A DNA stretch of 64,000 nt, taken from NCBI RefSeq assembly GCF_016055185.1, contig NZ_JAECVR010000018.1, positions 31,273 to 95,272 of the forward strand, in the 5' to 3' direction. Made by a program: the position numbers and the translations under genes. The notes below the pieces were generated by a model, which worked only from the letters and a program-made list of their open reading frames with translations, did not search any database and was not told where the DNA came from. Below are positions 44,095 through 54,684 of this stretch, piece after piece. The DNA is from Paenactinomyces guangxiensis. GTDB taxonomy: Bacteria > Bacillota > Bacilli > Thermoactinomycetales > Thermoactinomycetaceae. Positions within the stretch are counted from its first letter, which is position 1. Each line of letters starts with the position of its first letter.

Positions 44095-44133
44095 AAAAAG
44101 ACACCTTTAATGCCCGTCAAAGGTGCCTTTTTC
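44095..44133 (+). terminator. Terminator after the 3D-domain gene
   Basis: AAAGACACCTTT (44097-44108) pairs with AAAGGTGCCTTT (44119-44130) with one wobble, followed by TTCT. Confidence 0.85.
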
Positions 44134-44162
44134 TAATTCGGTAATTTTTTTTGTTGGAACTC

Positions 44163-44229
44163 TTGCAAAATGAGACCGAGATGAATATTATTATAATTGG
44201 TGTTAGCACTCGAGGGAGCTGAGTGCTAA
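44163..44229 (+). promoter_or_regulatory. groESL promoter and CIRCE operator
   Basis: TTGCAA (44163-44168), 17 bases, TATTAT (44186-44191). CIRCE follows: TTAGCACTC (44203-44211), nine bases, GAGTGCTAA (44221-44229), a perfect match. HrcA repression of this operon under non-stress conditions follows from established knowledge of CIRCE. Confidence 0.97.
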
Positions 44230-44269
44230 CAAAAAGAAAACTATCCACCTTATGAAGGAGGGTATCACA

Positions 44270-44551
44270 ATGATCAAACCATTAGGTGATCGTGTTGTTT
44301 TAGAAGCTGTTGAAAAAGAAGAAAAAACAGCCAGCGGGATCGTTCTTCCCGAAACCGCCAAAGAAAAGCCGCAAGAAGGACGGATTGTGGCTGTTGGTTC
44401 CGGTCGTCTGGAAGATGGAAAACGCGTCGCTCTTGAAGTGAAAGAAGGCGATCGTGTCATCTTCTCCAAATATGCCGGCACCGAAGTCAAGTATGGGGAC
44501 AAAGAATACCTCATTCTTCGCGAAAGCGACATTTTAGCTGTTGTTGAATAA
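44270..44551 (+). CDS. groES: Co-chaperonin GroES
   Basis: A 93-residue Cpn10. [20 protein letters not shown], the mobile-loop segment [16 protein letters not shown] and [21 protein letters not shown] are all typical. It caps the GroEL ring. Start ATG 44270 after AAGGAGGGTATCACA; the ATG at 44252 lies before this ribosome site and is not used. Confidence 0.97.
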   Translation: MIKPLGDRVVLEAVEKEEKTASGIVLPETAKEKPQEGRIVAVGSGRLEDGKRVALEVKEGDRVIFSKYAGTEVKYGDKEYLILRESDILAVVE

Positions 44552-44584
44552 TTAAAGATTCATCGTTCGGATGATGATTAATAA

Positions 44585-46264
<1,680 letters not shown>

Positions 46265-46283
46265 TCTCAGCTGCTACAGTCTT

Positions 46284-46320
46284 AAAACTCCTATGGGATG
46301 TTTCCCGTAGGAGTTTTTAT
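46284..46320 (+). terminator. Terminator of groESL
   Basis: AAACTCCTATGGG (46285-46297) pairs with CCCGTAGGAGTTT (46304-46316) with one mismatch, followed by TTAT. Confidence 0.92.
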
Positions 46321-46439
46321 ATTTAGCGGTTAAAACCATCTGCCGAAATTTAATAGAAGGTTTTATGCTTTTTTTTAAAGAATAAAGTTCAAATGGGAAA
46401 GGCTTGTTTCTTCAAACGAGACGAAACGGAGGGACATGG

Positions 46440-47468
46440 ATGCGAGAATACAGCCGTATTCATCGGAATGCGCATGTCGTTGATGCTCACTTTGATCTTT
46501 TGATGGATGTAGAGGTTCAAAGAGGGTATGGCCGCAAAAAGATTATTGAAACCAACTATTTGCCCGAATTTTTGCGGGGCGGGGTAAATACAATTGTCTC
46601 TTCCGTCTTTGTGGACAGCAATTTTGTGCCGGAAATGAGCTTGCGTAAGGCTCTTAATCAGATCAGTGCACTGTATGCCGAAGCAGATGAATCACCCGAA
46701 AAAATCATGATATGTAAAAAATATGATGATATCGTCACTGCAAAAAAAGAAGGAAAAGTGGGATTTATCCTTTCTCTGGAGGGAGCGGAACCGCTCTATA
46801 ATGATTTAAGCCTTTTGCGCATTTTTTACGAGCTGGGAGTAAGAATAATCGGACTGGTCTGGAGCCGGCGCAACTATGTTGGCGAGGGGAGCCATTTTTC
46901 TCCTGTTCGTGAGGGGAAAAGAGGCGGAATTACCGATTTTGGGGTACAGTTGATCAAAGAGGCGGAAAAGATGGGCATTGTTATTGATGTCAGCCATTTG
47001 AATGATGAAGGGTTTTGGGATGTGATGCAGTTTGTCGATAAACCGGTGATTGCTTCCCACTCAAATTGCAGAAGCATTGCCAATACGATGCGGAATCTCA
47101 CCGATGAACAGATTCAGGCCATCGCTGCGAAAGATGGCGTGATCGGCATGAACGCCACCAGTTTCTTTACTGCTGACACAGATGAAAAAGCTGATGTGGA
47201 GCATTTACTTGACCATGTAGATCATATTGCCGGCTTAGTCGGCGTAAAACATATCGGTCTTGGACTTGATTTGTGCGAAAATTTCATGAAGTATGTCTCA
47301 CCGGAAAACCTGGCGATGATCCCCCGCAAACCCTTTGATGTAGTTAAAGGACATTCAGCCCTTCCGCAATTGACTGAAGGGCTTGGCAGACGGGGATATT
47401 CAGACGGGGAAATAGAGTTGATTCTCGGCAAAAACTTTATCAGAGTGTTTGCAGAAGTGTGGGGGTAA
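46440..47468 (+). CDS. Membrane dipeptidase-like (peptidase M19) protein
   Basis: A 342-residue amidohydrolase-fold zinc dipeptidase of the renal dipeptidase family. VVDAHFD gives the HxD ligands (His17, Asp19), ILSLEGAEP the bridging glutamate, DVSHLNDEGF and ASHSNCRSI the histidines, and GLGLDLCENF the C-terminal aspartate. Cytoplasmic: no signal peptide. ATG 46440 after ACGGAGGGAC; a longer frame adds 12 unsupported residues. It hydrolyses dipeptides, probably including D-residue ones; substrate unproven. Confidence 0.9.
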   Translation: MREYSRIHRNAHVVDAHFDLLMDVEVQRGYGRKKIIETNYLPEFLRGGVNTIVSSVFVDSNFVPEMSLRKALNQISALYAEADESPEKIMICKKYDDIVTAKKEGKVGFILSLEGAEPLYNDLSLLRIFYELGVRIIGLVWSRRNYVGEGSHFSPVREGKRGGITDFGVQLIKEAEKMGIVIDVSHLNDEGFWDVMQFVDKPVIASHSNCRSIANTMRNLTDEQIQAIAAKDGVIGMNATSFFTADTDEKADVEHLLDHVDHIAGLVGVKHIGLGLDLCENFMKYVSPENLAMIPRKPFDVVKGHSALPQLTEGLGRRGYSDGEIELILGKNFIRVFAEVWG

Positions 47469-47537
47469 ATGGGCCCTATTGCCGGGTCTTCATCTGAATG
47501 AGAAAATGAAGGTGCAGTATGTTTTGCAGAGGGTGTA

Positions 47538-49712
47538 ATGAAAAAGGAAGTGAAATGGACAATGGAACACGGAAAACCGGTTGGACAGGTCTTTTCCTAC
47601 TACCAATCGGGAATTCATACAGCGGATATCATGTTCAACTCAAGCGGTATTCTGCACCGCCGGAGAGACATTGAAACTAGTAACTGGACCTCCTGGTCAG
47701 AATTAAGCAACCATTATGAAATGCCGCTCGCCGAAATCGAAAAAAAACTGCCGGAATGGAACCGGATCAATTGGCAATCCGGTGACGATGTTTTTACCAG
47801 CCGGGGAGACCATTATCAACGATATCTGAAAGTGGAGGAAACTGTTGGCGGAGATCAAAGAGAGGCATGGGTATGGGCCTTGCGGAAAGCCACAAATCCG
47901 GTTGACCTGGTCATAGAAAACGGCAAAGTGATCGCCTTTATGCTGTTTGGACGGGAAGGCGGCAGTGTTTTGGTAAAACCGGGATGTGAACGGCTGACCC
48001 CGCTGAAGCTTTGGGACGATCCGCGTCTGTCAAAAGCGGAATACGGTGTGAACCATCTGGGCAGACATGACGTGGTGACACGGGACGGCATCAGGTTGGC
48101 TGCGGATGTCTGGCTCCCGTCAGGTTTGCCTGAGGGAAAAAAAGTGCCGGCCATTTTGGTGCGCACTCCCTATGGAAGAAGAGATGAACAGTTGGGAGGC
48201 TCCCGCTGGCTGAGGTTTGTTAACCGGGGATATGCTCTGATGATCCAGGATACACGGGGACGGGAAGATTCAGAGGGAGAATGGATCCCTAAAGTTCATG
48301 AGATGAATGATGGAGAAGATACATTGAACTGGATCGCCCGGCAGTCATGGTCGGATGGCAGGGTGGGGATGATCGGCGGCTCTTATCTCGGATATGTTCA
48401 ATGGGCAGCAGCTGCCACCGGAAACCCACATTTAAAAGCGATTGTCAGCTATGTGACCGCAGGAACTCCTTTTGTGGATCTGCCGCGAAAAGGCGGAACC
48501 ATCCTCTCCGGCTTATTGGCATGGACATTTATGATGGCAGAACAAACAATGAACAGCGAAGCCCTCGAACGGGATGACTGGGACGAGGTGTTGAAGATCC
48601 GCCCGATTAAGGACATTCCGCAAAAGGTACTGGGTAAAGAGATTCCATTCTGGAGTGAGTGGATGAAGCATACCGACTATGATGAATTTTGGGCGAGATC
48701 TGATTGGTCCCGGCATGGAGATAAAGTCAATGTACCTTCCCTGCTGGTTTCCGGATGGTATGATGACAATGGAATGGGGACCACAGAAGCCTGGGAAATG
48801 AACGAAAAACACGGCCGGGAACATCTTAGGATGATTCTGGGACCGTGGTACCACAAGGCAAATACCACCAGGGATATTCATGATATCCCGTTTGGCAACA
48901 ATGCGATCCGATATGACCTGGATCTATTGCAATTGCGCTGGTTTGACCGCTTTTTAAAAGAGATCCCTAATGGCGTCGATCAGGAAGCGCGGGTAGAGTA
49001 TTACATGGTGGGGGAAAACGAATGGAAAAAATCAACCGCCTGGCCGCCGGAAGAGGTGGAATATACCCCATTCTATTTCCATAGCCATGGAGATGCCAAT
49101 ACCAGTAATGGAAAAGGGAAACTACTCTCTGTCTGTCCCGGTAAACAACCTCCGGATACTTATATCTTTCATCCGGATGATCCGGCTCCCTATTTAATTG
49201 ATGTATCAGAAAATGAGTGCAGTGTCCCTGAAAATTACCGGGAAGTTGAGTTGCGTGATGATGTGCTGGTTTATACCTCTGAACCACTCTCGGAAGAGAT
49301 GGCCATTGCCGGGGATATTTATGCTGTGCTGTATGTGTCAAGTTCCGCCCGGGACACCGATTTTTTGGTCCGGCTTACAGATGTAGACGAGCAAGGAAAC
49401 TCGATTCGCTTATCCGACGGGATCATTCGGGCAAGATATCGCCATTCATTTACCCGGCCGGAATGGCTGGAACCCGGAAGCATTGAAAAGATTGAGATAA
49501 AAATGACCAAGATCGCCAATGTGTTTAAAAAAGGGCACAGGATTCGCGTATCTGTCACTTCCGGGGCGAAAAACCTTGCATTCCCCAATCACAATACCGG
49601 AAATGACCCTGCGACAGATACCGAAATCGTAATTGCGACACAACGGGTTTATCACGACAGCAAAAACGCCAGCCATATTAAATTGCCAGTGATCCAAAAA
49701 AGGGGAATTTAG
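47538..49712 (+). CDS. CocE/NonD-type (X-Pro dipeptidyl-peptidase, S15) hydrolase
   Basis: A 724-residue protein. Residues 1-165 form an extra N-terminal domain not found in cocaine esterase. The alpha/beta-hydrolase part begins with VVTRDGIRLAADVWLP and RTPYGRR; the nucleophile is in MIGGSYLGYVQW (Ser near 282), the acid in SGWYDDNG (Asp near 408) and the histidine in LGPWYHKAN (near 439). The C-terminal jelly-roll (from about 540) is the X-Pro dipeptidyl-peptidase type. Substrates could be peptides, acyl esters or amides. It follows the M19 gene by 69 bases and may be cotranscribed, which hints at peptide degradation. Confidence 0.88.
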   Translation: MKKEVKWTMEHGKPVGQVFSYYQSGIHTADIMFNSSGILHRRRDIETSNWTSWSELSNHYEMPLAEIEKKLPEWNRINWQSGDDVFTSRGDHYQRYLKVEETVGGDQREAWVWALRKATNPVDLVIENGKVIAFMLFGREGGSVLVKPGCERLTPLKLWDDPRLSKAEYGVNHLGRHDVVTRDGIRLAADVWLPSGLPEGKKVPAILVRTPYGRRDEQLGGSRWLRFVNRGYALMIQDTRGREDSEGEWIPKVHEMNDGEDTLNWIARQSWSDGRVGMIGGSYLGYVQWAAAATGNPHLKAIVSYVTAGTPFVDLPRKGGTILSGLLAWTFMMAEQTMNSEALERDDWDEVLKIRPIKDIPQKVLGKEIPFWSEWMKHTDYDEFWARSDWSRHGDKVNVPSLLVSGWYDDNGMGTTEAWEMNEKHGREHLRMILGPWYHKANTTRDIHDIPFGNNAIRYDLDLLQLRWFDRFLKEIPNGVDQEARVEYYMVGENEWKKSTAWPPEEVEYTPFYFHSHGDANTSNGKGKLLSVCPGKQPPDTYIFHPDDPAPYLIDVSENECSVPENYREVELRDDVLVYTSEPLSEEMAIAGDIYAVLYVSSSARDTDFLVRLTDVDEQGNSIRLSDGIIRARYRHSFTRPEWLEPGSIEKIEIKMTKIANVFKKGHRIRVSVTSGAKNLAFPNHNTGNDPATDTEIVIATQRVYHDSKNASHIKLPVIQKRGI

Positions 49713-49945
49713 GATTTGGATGTTTCGAAAAATAGACAAAAATAATCTAAAATATAGTAAGATTTTTTGGTTGAATGTTAGTATCTAATTATAAGAAGGT
49801 ATATTTCAAAAATGAAATCAACGAAGAAAGGAGTGGCAGATTTTATCTTTGGCAGTGAAGTGAGGTACATAGAAGTCGTGACCACCATAAAACGATGATC
49901 CTGCTTCTCTGTTATTGACCTTCACATTATAGGAGAGTTCATTTT

Positions 49946-50953
49946 ATGAAACAAAAACTAGTGATCGGCCTGACCGTGGCCTGCCTTGCCTGGAGTTGTT
50001 TTCTGCCGGGAACCGTCCTCGCAGAAAAAAAGAGCCTGAAGGAAATCCAGAAGGATAAGGCCAGTACCAAAGAGGATATCAAAGATGTACAAGCCCGGCT
50101 GAATGAAAAACAGAAAAGTATTCAAGCGATTGAAAAAGAAGTAGATAAATATGACAAGAAGATCGCTGAGTTGAACAAGGATTTACAAAAAAATGAAAAG
50201 CAATTAGCAGCACAACAAAAGAATTTTCAAGAAATTGTTACAAAGCTTTATTTAAAAGGTGAAATGGGGTATATGGCCAAACTGGTGGAGGCGAACAGCT
50301 TCAATGATTTTTTAATGCGCTTTGAACTGGTGAGGCTTAAGCTTAAACAGGACATTTCTATCATAAATAACTTTAAAAAGACAAAGCATGCTTATGAATC
50401 AGATATCAAGCAACTGGAAGAAGCAAAAGCCAAACAAAGTCCTCTGCTGGAAAAAGCGGAAAAAGAAGTAGAAGCTCTTAACAAGGAGTATAACAAATAC
50501 AAAAAAGAATTTGCCGCTCTTGAAAAAGAGGAACGAGCCGCGATGGGCTATGGAGGTGGCGGCGGGATTCTGGCTTTTCCCTCCACCCCTGGATATGTTT
50601 CCTGGAATTATGGCCAGGACCGCGGAAGCCATATACATGCGGGAATTGATATACCAAGGCCGCCCGGAACCCCCATTTATGCAGCTGAAGACGGAGTTGT
50701 GATCAGGTCGGAGCCCATGAGCGGTTATGGATGGGCCATTGATATCAGACACGGCAACGGATTGATGACCCGGTATGCCCATATGTACAGATCATCCGTT
50801 CGAGTGAGTGTAGGACAACATGTAGACCGGGGACAACCGATTGCCGGAGTCGGAAATAACGGCCGTTCCTATGGAGCCAGAGGCGGATACCATTTACATT
50901 TTGAAGTTCACAAGAATGGAAGTACCAGAAACCCCAGGCAATATCTCCAATAA
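49946..50953 (+). CDS. Secreted murein hydrolase/activator, coiled coil plus M23 domain
   Basis: A 335-residue exported protein. Signal peptide at about 1-26 (LVIGLTVACLAWSCFLPGTV, cleavage after LA), coiled-coil region about 30-190 rich in K, E and Q, then a short glycine-rich linker (YGGGGGIL) and a peptidase M23 domain: HIHAGIDIPRPPGTP (His and Asp zinc ligands near 230), GNGLMTRYAHM and YHLHFEVHKNG (near 316). The layout is like EnvC/PcsB-type hydrolases, which cleave peptidoglycan crosslinks at division or elongation. ATG after AGGAGAGTTCATTTT. The 233-base upstream gap holds no gene. Confidence 0.9.
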   Translation: MKQKLVIGLTVACLAWSCFLPGTVLAEKKSLKEIQKDKASTKEDIKDVQARLNEKQKSIQAIEKEVDKYDKKIAELNKDLQKNEKQLAAQQKNFQEIVTKLYLKGEMGYMAKLVEANSFNDFLMRFELVRLKLKQDISIINNFKKTKHAYESDIKQLEEAKAKQSPLLEKAEKEVEALNKEYNKYKKEFAALEKEERAAMGYGGGGGILAFPSTPGYVSWNYGQDRGSHIHAGIDIPRPPGTPIYAAEDGVVIRSEPMSGYGWAIDIRHGNGLMTRYAHMYRSSVRVSVGQHVDRGQPIAGVGNNGRSYGARGGYHLHFEVHKNGSTRNPRQYLQ

Positions 50954-51012
50954 TTATCTTTGGAAAAGTTTTTTCCATCTCAAAAGCCGTAAATTTCATG
51001 ACAAACGAAATT

Positions 51013-51070
51013 GGAGCCGTTTTCCCACCTGTGACAAAGTCCAAAAGGGAAGAACGGCTCCGGCTTTTTT
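51013..51070 (+). terminator. Terminator after the M23 gene
   Basis: GGAGCCGTTTTCCC (51013-51026) pairs with GGGAAGAACGGCTCC (51047-51061), followed by GGCTTTTTTT. Confidence 0.92.
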
Positions 51071-51091
51071 TATGACTGGCGAACGGGAATA

Positions 51092-51270
51092 CTCCCCATT
51101 TTAATGGGGGAGATGAAAGTGAGCTTTGCCCGGTATCCCTTTGTGGGATGCTTTGAGCAAACCTTTTTTCCAGAAAAAAGGAAAAAGGAATATTTGTCGA
51201 ATCCTCGTGGAGAGGATCGCTTCAGACTCGTTGAAACGAGAAGTTCTGCCCCTTCAGTGGAGAGCAGTTC
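51092..51270 (+). mobile_element. Possible IS200/IS605 (TnpB-type) relic with end hairpins
   Basis: Left part: a CTCCCCATT/AATGGGGGAG hairpin at 51093-51114. Right part: three consecutive hairpins, ATCCTC/GAGGAT (51201-51217), CTCGT-TGAA-ACGAG (51227-51240) and CTGC..GCAG (51246-51267), ending AGCAGTTCAC. A hairpin ladder ending in a G-A-G-C-AGTTCA stretch resembles the right end and guide-RNA (omega RNA) region of TnpB elements. The central tnpB coding part is absent or deleted. Similarity is by eye and tentative. Confidence 0.35.
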
Positions 51271-52222
51271 ACACCAGAACAGACTCCCCTTTGACCAGCT
51301 TCTCTTTTGTCTGCAGTAAAGACTGCCTGGTCTCTTCACTCGCTTTTTCCGGATCCAGATAAGTCATTAAATACAGATAAGAAAAAAGCAACCGAAACTC
51401 CAGAAAAAAATCCACTTGCTCTTTCCAATTCTTTTCCAATTGATGTTCATGAAGATATCCGGACATAAAAGCCTCAAGAAACTGTTCTTTAAAACCTCTT
51501 TTTTCCCCGGATGGCACCGGTTTGAGTGCATGGTATACAGCAATCGCAATATCATAAGTAAACCAGTGATATTTCACATCATTAAAGTCAAATAAGATTA
51601 ACTCACCGTTTCCGTTTATGAAAAAGTTACGCTGGTGTAAATCGTTATGTATCAGCCCGTAAGAGCGGTTACTTCTGGAAAATGTTTTGATGTGTTCAAG
51701 GGAATCGCTCCAGCGGTCTAAAATAGCCTCTTCGGCAAAGGATAAATCGCGATGATAAATTTCACCTTCATTCCATTCCTCAAAAGGCGGAACTGATTGG
51801 CGCCGATGAAAGTTGCGGGACTGGGCATGCATTTTGCCCATCACTTGACCCCACTTTCTGAAAAGAATCGGGTTCCATTCTGAAGGGTTTTGTTCATCCA
51901 CAAACTTCCCCGGTGCTTTTTTAAAGGAGATGATACAGCAGGGCACAGGCAGGTCACGTATCATCTCCACCATTTGTCCGCGTGTGGAGAGAACAGGTTT
52001 TGGAATATTGATGCCCTGTGTTCTCAGATAATTCACCCATTGCAGTTCAGAGTAAACCAGGTTTCTGTCCTTGGTTGCAATCGGGATTAACTTTAACACA
52101 CAGGTTTCTCCGTCCCGCTCATATTCATAGACGTTTTCGTAAAACCCCCCAATCCATTTGAGTGAACTTTCCGTCCCTTGAAATTTGCGGCAGGCTTCCT
52201 TCACAAGCTCTTCTTTCCACAT
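51269..52222 (-). CDS. Aminoglycoside-phosphotransferase-fold (APH) kinase-like protein
   Basis: A 317-residue protein with the APH/choline-kinase fold. N-lobe: ENVYEYERDGETCVLKLIPI (Lys near 44). Catalytic loop: YGLIHNDLHQRNFFI (Asp near 193). Metal site: LILFDFNDVKYHWFTYDIA (near 211), with Asn in place of the second Asp of DxD. Such proteins phosphorylate small molecules or, in Bacillus spore-coat members (CotS-like), have unclear roles. No resistance function can be claimed. ATG start; ribosome site GGGAAAAATGAG. Confidence 0.82.
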   Translation of the reverse strand: MWKEELVKEACRKFQGTESSLKWIGGFYENVYEYERDGETCVLKLIPIATKDRNLVYSELQWVNYLRTQGINIPKPVLSTRGQMVEMIRDLPVPCCIISFKKAPGKFVDEQNPSEWNPILFRKWGQVMGKMHAQSRNFHRRQSVPPFEEWNEGEIYHRDLSFAEEAILDRWSDSLEHIKTFSRSNRSYGLIHNDLHQRNFFINGNGELILFDFNDVKYHWFTYDIAIAVYHALKPVPSGEKRGFKEQFLEAFMSGYLHEHQLEKNWKEQVDFFLEFRLLFSYLYLMTYLDPEKASEETRQSLLQTKEKLVKGESVLV

Positions 52223-52425
52223 CTCATTTTTCCCACCTTCCCCATGACCTAAGACATATTATATACCCATTTTTAGTGTTTGGCGTCTTTGAACATTTTG
52301 CCTGTCGCCAACATTGATGTGAAATACCAGTTTTTCTTTATACGGTTAAAAACGTTTCTCTGGACTAAGTCGAATTTTATTCATTATGATGGGGATGGTC
52401 ATAAGAGAGGAAGGGGGAAGAAAGA

Positions 52426-53325
52426 GTGGTCAAGCTGCCGCGGCCAAAGCAGGATGGGGCTCAGAAAGGTGCCTGGTTGAGTATCATCAGCTATGCCATT
52501 CTGTCTCTCATCAAGTGTTGGACGGGTGTTGCCGCCCATTCCCAGGTGGTCTTTGCGGACGGATTAAATAATCTGTCCGATATTCTTTTATCTGTTGCTA
52601 TTTTGATTGGCCTGAAAGTGGCCGTTCAGCCCGCAGACCAAAACCATCCCTTTGGCCATAGCAAAGCGGAAACTGTGGCTACTCTCATTGCCGCATCTTT
52701 TATGGTTTTAGTATCGCTCAATATTTGGCTAGACGCCGCCCAAACCCTGTGGAAAGGCGGAGAAAAAACGATTCATCCAATCGCGCTGTATGTATCTCTC
52801 GGCTCTGCTTTTATCATGTATATGGTTTCGCTTATTAATTTCCGCTTGAGCAGAAAGACAGAGAGTCAGGCACTTGAAGCATCCGCTCATGATAATCGGT
52901 CCGACGCACTGGTCAGTCTTGGGGCCGCTGTGGGTATTTTCGCCGCTGACCGGGGATTTGCATGGATTGACCCGGTGGCTGCCTTTGTGGTGGGGATCTT
53001 GATTTTGCGGACTGGTTGGGGGATTGGCCGTCCGGCAATCGATTCGCTAATGGACGGTTTTGATCAAAATAAATTGTCCGGGATCGAAGAGCAAGTGCTC
53101 AACATCGACGGCATCCGCCAGGTAAAGGAGTTGCGGGCCAGAAATCACGGACCTTATGTGTTTGTTGAAGTAACAGTGGGGGTGGATGAGCATTTATCTG
53201 TAGGTGAAAGCCACTCCCTTACCGAGAAAATAGAGCAGAGGTTAATCGGATATGAGAATATTGAACACGTTCATGTCCATGTGGAGCCAAAATCGTTAAC
53301 ACCGGTTGGATGTACTCCGGATTGA
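52426..53325 (+). CDS. Cation diffusion facilitator transporter (YeaB-like)
   Basis: A 299-residue CDF protein with six membrane spans followed by a cytoplasmic ferredoxin-like domain. Metal-site motifs are SQVVFADGLNNLSDILLS (Asp in span 2), HPFGHSKAE, and SAHDNRSDALVSLGA (His/Asp in span 5); the C-terminal HVHVHVEP is the regulatory region. It exports divalent ions such as Mn, Zn or Fe by proton antiport. GTG start after GAGGAAGGGGGAAG. Placement before the MoxR operon equals B. subtilis yeaB. Confidence 0.92.
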   Translation: MVKLPRPKQDGAQKGAWLSIISYAILSLIKCWTGVAAHSQVVFADGLNNLSDILLSVAILIGLKVAVQPADQNHPFGHSKAETVATLIAASFMVLVSLNIWLDAAQTLWKGGEKTIHPIALYVSLGSAFIMYMVSLINFRLSRKTESQALEASAHDNRSDALVSLGAAVGIFAADRGFAWIDPVAAFVVGILILRTGWGIGRPAIDSLMDGFDQNKLSGIEEQVLNIDGIRQVKELRARNHGPYVFVEVTVGVDEHLSVGESHSLTEKIEQRLIGYENIEHVHVHVEPKSLTPVGCTPD

Positions 53326-53346
53326 CCTGCTGTTCCAAAAATATGT

Positions 53347-53377
53347 AAAAAAAGCTTCTTTCACGATGAAAGAAGCT
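53347..53377 (-). terminator. Terminator of namA (minus strand)
   Basis: Inverted repeat AGCTTCTTTCA (53353-53363) with TGAAAGAAGCT (53367-53377). The A-run at 53347-53352 becomes a U-run on the minus strand. It may also serve the convergent CDF gene less efficiently. Confidence 0.85.
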
Positions 53378-53398
53378 CACCCCAAACAGGAAATATGA

Positions 53399-54418
53399 TT
53401 AAAATGCCCGTTCATATTGGTTTGGGCCCATATATTCCAGCCCCCGCTTTTGCGCCGCCCGAACTACCCAGTAGGGGTCACGCAGTAACTCCCGTGCGAG
53501 AAAGACCAGGTCTGCCCGCTGATTTCCAAGTATCTCTTCCGCCTGTTCGGGGGTTGTGATCAAGCCGACAGCACCTGTGGAGATTCCGGCCTCTTTTTTG
53601 ATTGCTTCAGCAAACGGAACTTGATAGCCCGGATAAACAACAGGGGGTGGCTGCGGGATGTTTCCGCCCGAAGAAACGTCGATAAGATCCACACCCCACT
53701 CTTTCATCATGCGGGCAAGTACTACACTATCTTCTATGGTCAGGCCGTCCGGATGATGGTCAACGGCCGAGACGCGAACATACAGGGGAAGTTCTTCTCC
53801 CCAGTTCGCTCTGACAGTTTGAATAATTTCTTTTAGAAGACGGGCCCGGTGAAGTAAGTCACCGCCGTATTTGTCTGTCCTCTTGTTGCTGAGAGGAGAG
53901 AGAAATTGGTGAATCAGATATCCGTGGGCAGCATGAACCTCCACAACATCAAAGCCGATTTCTTTCGCTCTTCTCGCTGCATTTCCAAATGCCTCAATAA
54001 CCTCATTTATCTCTTGTTCCGTCATGGCCTCAGGCATCCGGTCGGTTTCGCGAAACGGGATGGCGCTTGGAGCAATGATCGGCTCATCCACGATTGCTTT
54101 TCTTCCGGCATGTCCGAGCTGAATCCCCATTTTTACGCCCTGTGACCGGGCAAATTCCACGATCTTTCCAATTCCCTCCATTTGCCCGTCATCCCATAGA
54201 CCCAGGTCTTGCATGCTGATTCGGCCGCGGCTTTCCACTGCTGTTGATTCAATCATCAACAGGCCAACCCGTCCCGCCGCCCGCGTGCCGTAATGAACGA
54301 TATGCCAATCGGTTACTTTGCCGTCTGGAGTGGCCGAATACATACACATGGGTGAACAGACAATCCGGTTTGAAATGGTACAGTTTCTTTGTGTGAAAGG
54401 TTGAAATATGTTAGACAT
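53399..54418 (-). CDS. namA: NADPH dehydrogenase, old yellow enzyme family
   Basis: A 339-residue FMN TIM-barrel enzyme of the YqjM/NamA branch. ISNRIVCSPMCMYSA has the redox-tuning cysteine (about 25), QLGHAGRK and the active-site HAAHGYLIHQFLSPLSNKRTDKYGG (His pair near 164-167), with FMN phosphate site AVGLITTPEQAEEIL. It reduces activated C=C bonds such as enones and nitro compounds, suggesting electrophile detoxification. Start ATG 54418; the ribosome site (GGGAGGCCATTATA) is clear. Confidence 0.94.
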   Translation of the reverse strand: MSNIFQPFTQRNCTISNRIVCSPMCMYSATPDGKVTDWHIVHYGTRAAGRVGLLMIESTAVESRGRISMQDLGLWDDGQMEGIGKIVEFARSQGVKMGIQLGHAGRKAIVDEPIIAPSAIPFRETDRMPEAMTEQEINEVIEAFGNAARRAKEIGFDVVEVHAAHGYLIHQFLSPLSNKRTDKYGGDLLHRARLLKEIIQTVRANWGEELPLYVRVSAVDHHPDGLTIEDSVVLARMMKEWGVDLIDVSSGGNIPQPPPVVYPGYQVPFAEAIKKEAGISTGAVGLITTPEQAEEILGNQRADLVFLARELLRDPYWVVRAAQKRGLEYMGPNQYERAF

Positions 54419-54530
54419 TATAATGGCCTCCCGGTTGGAATCTTATCAATATCATTAAACAATTTAAAGGTAAAATTCGTTATAATGATTATAAATAAAT
54501 AATTGAAAAATAAATACTTTTTTTGCATCC

Positions 54531-54602
54531 GAGGTAGACCTGCTGCTGAAACCGGGAGCTTGAATAGGTCAAAGGTACCAATGGCAAGGGGCCTCTTTTT
54601 TC
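54531..54602 (+). ncRNA. Possible small structured RNA or leader before the MoxR operon
   Basis: GAGG (54531-54534) can pair with CCTC (54592-54595) before six T. Inside, GACCT (54537-54541) pairs with AGGTC (54566-54570), and GGTACC (54574-54579) is self-complementary. Length about 70 bases, ending like a Rho-independent terminator. No riboswitch class is recognised. It could be an attenuator for the operon at 54685. Confidence 0.35.
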
Positions 54603-54684
54603 AAGGGTAAAACTTCGTTGCGTTGAAGCGTGGAGGTGCAGAGCCAGCCCCCAAAAAAGGAATCCAATATGGTGGAGGACTCAA

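Noticed and set aside
51104..51319. A 71-codon plus-strand frame in the proposed IS605 relic
   Set aside because: Composition is dominated by the hairpins and it runs into the antisense of the APH-like gene; does not match TnpB motifs.
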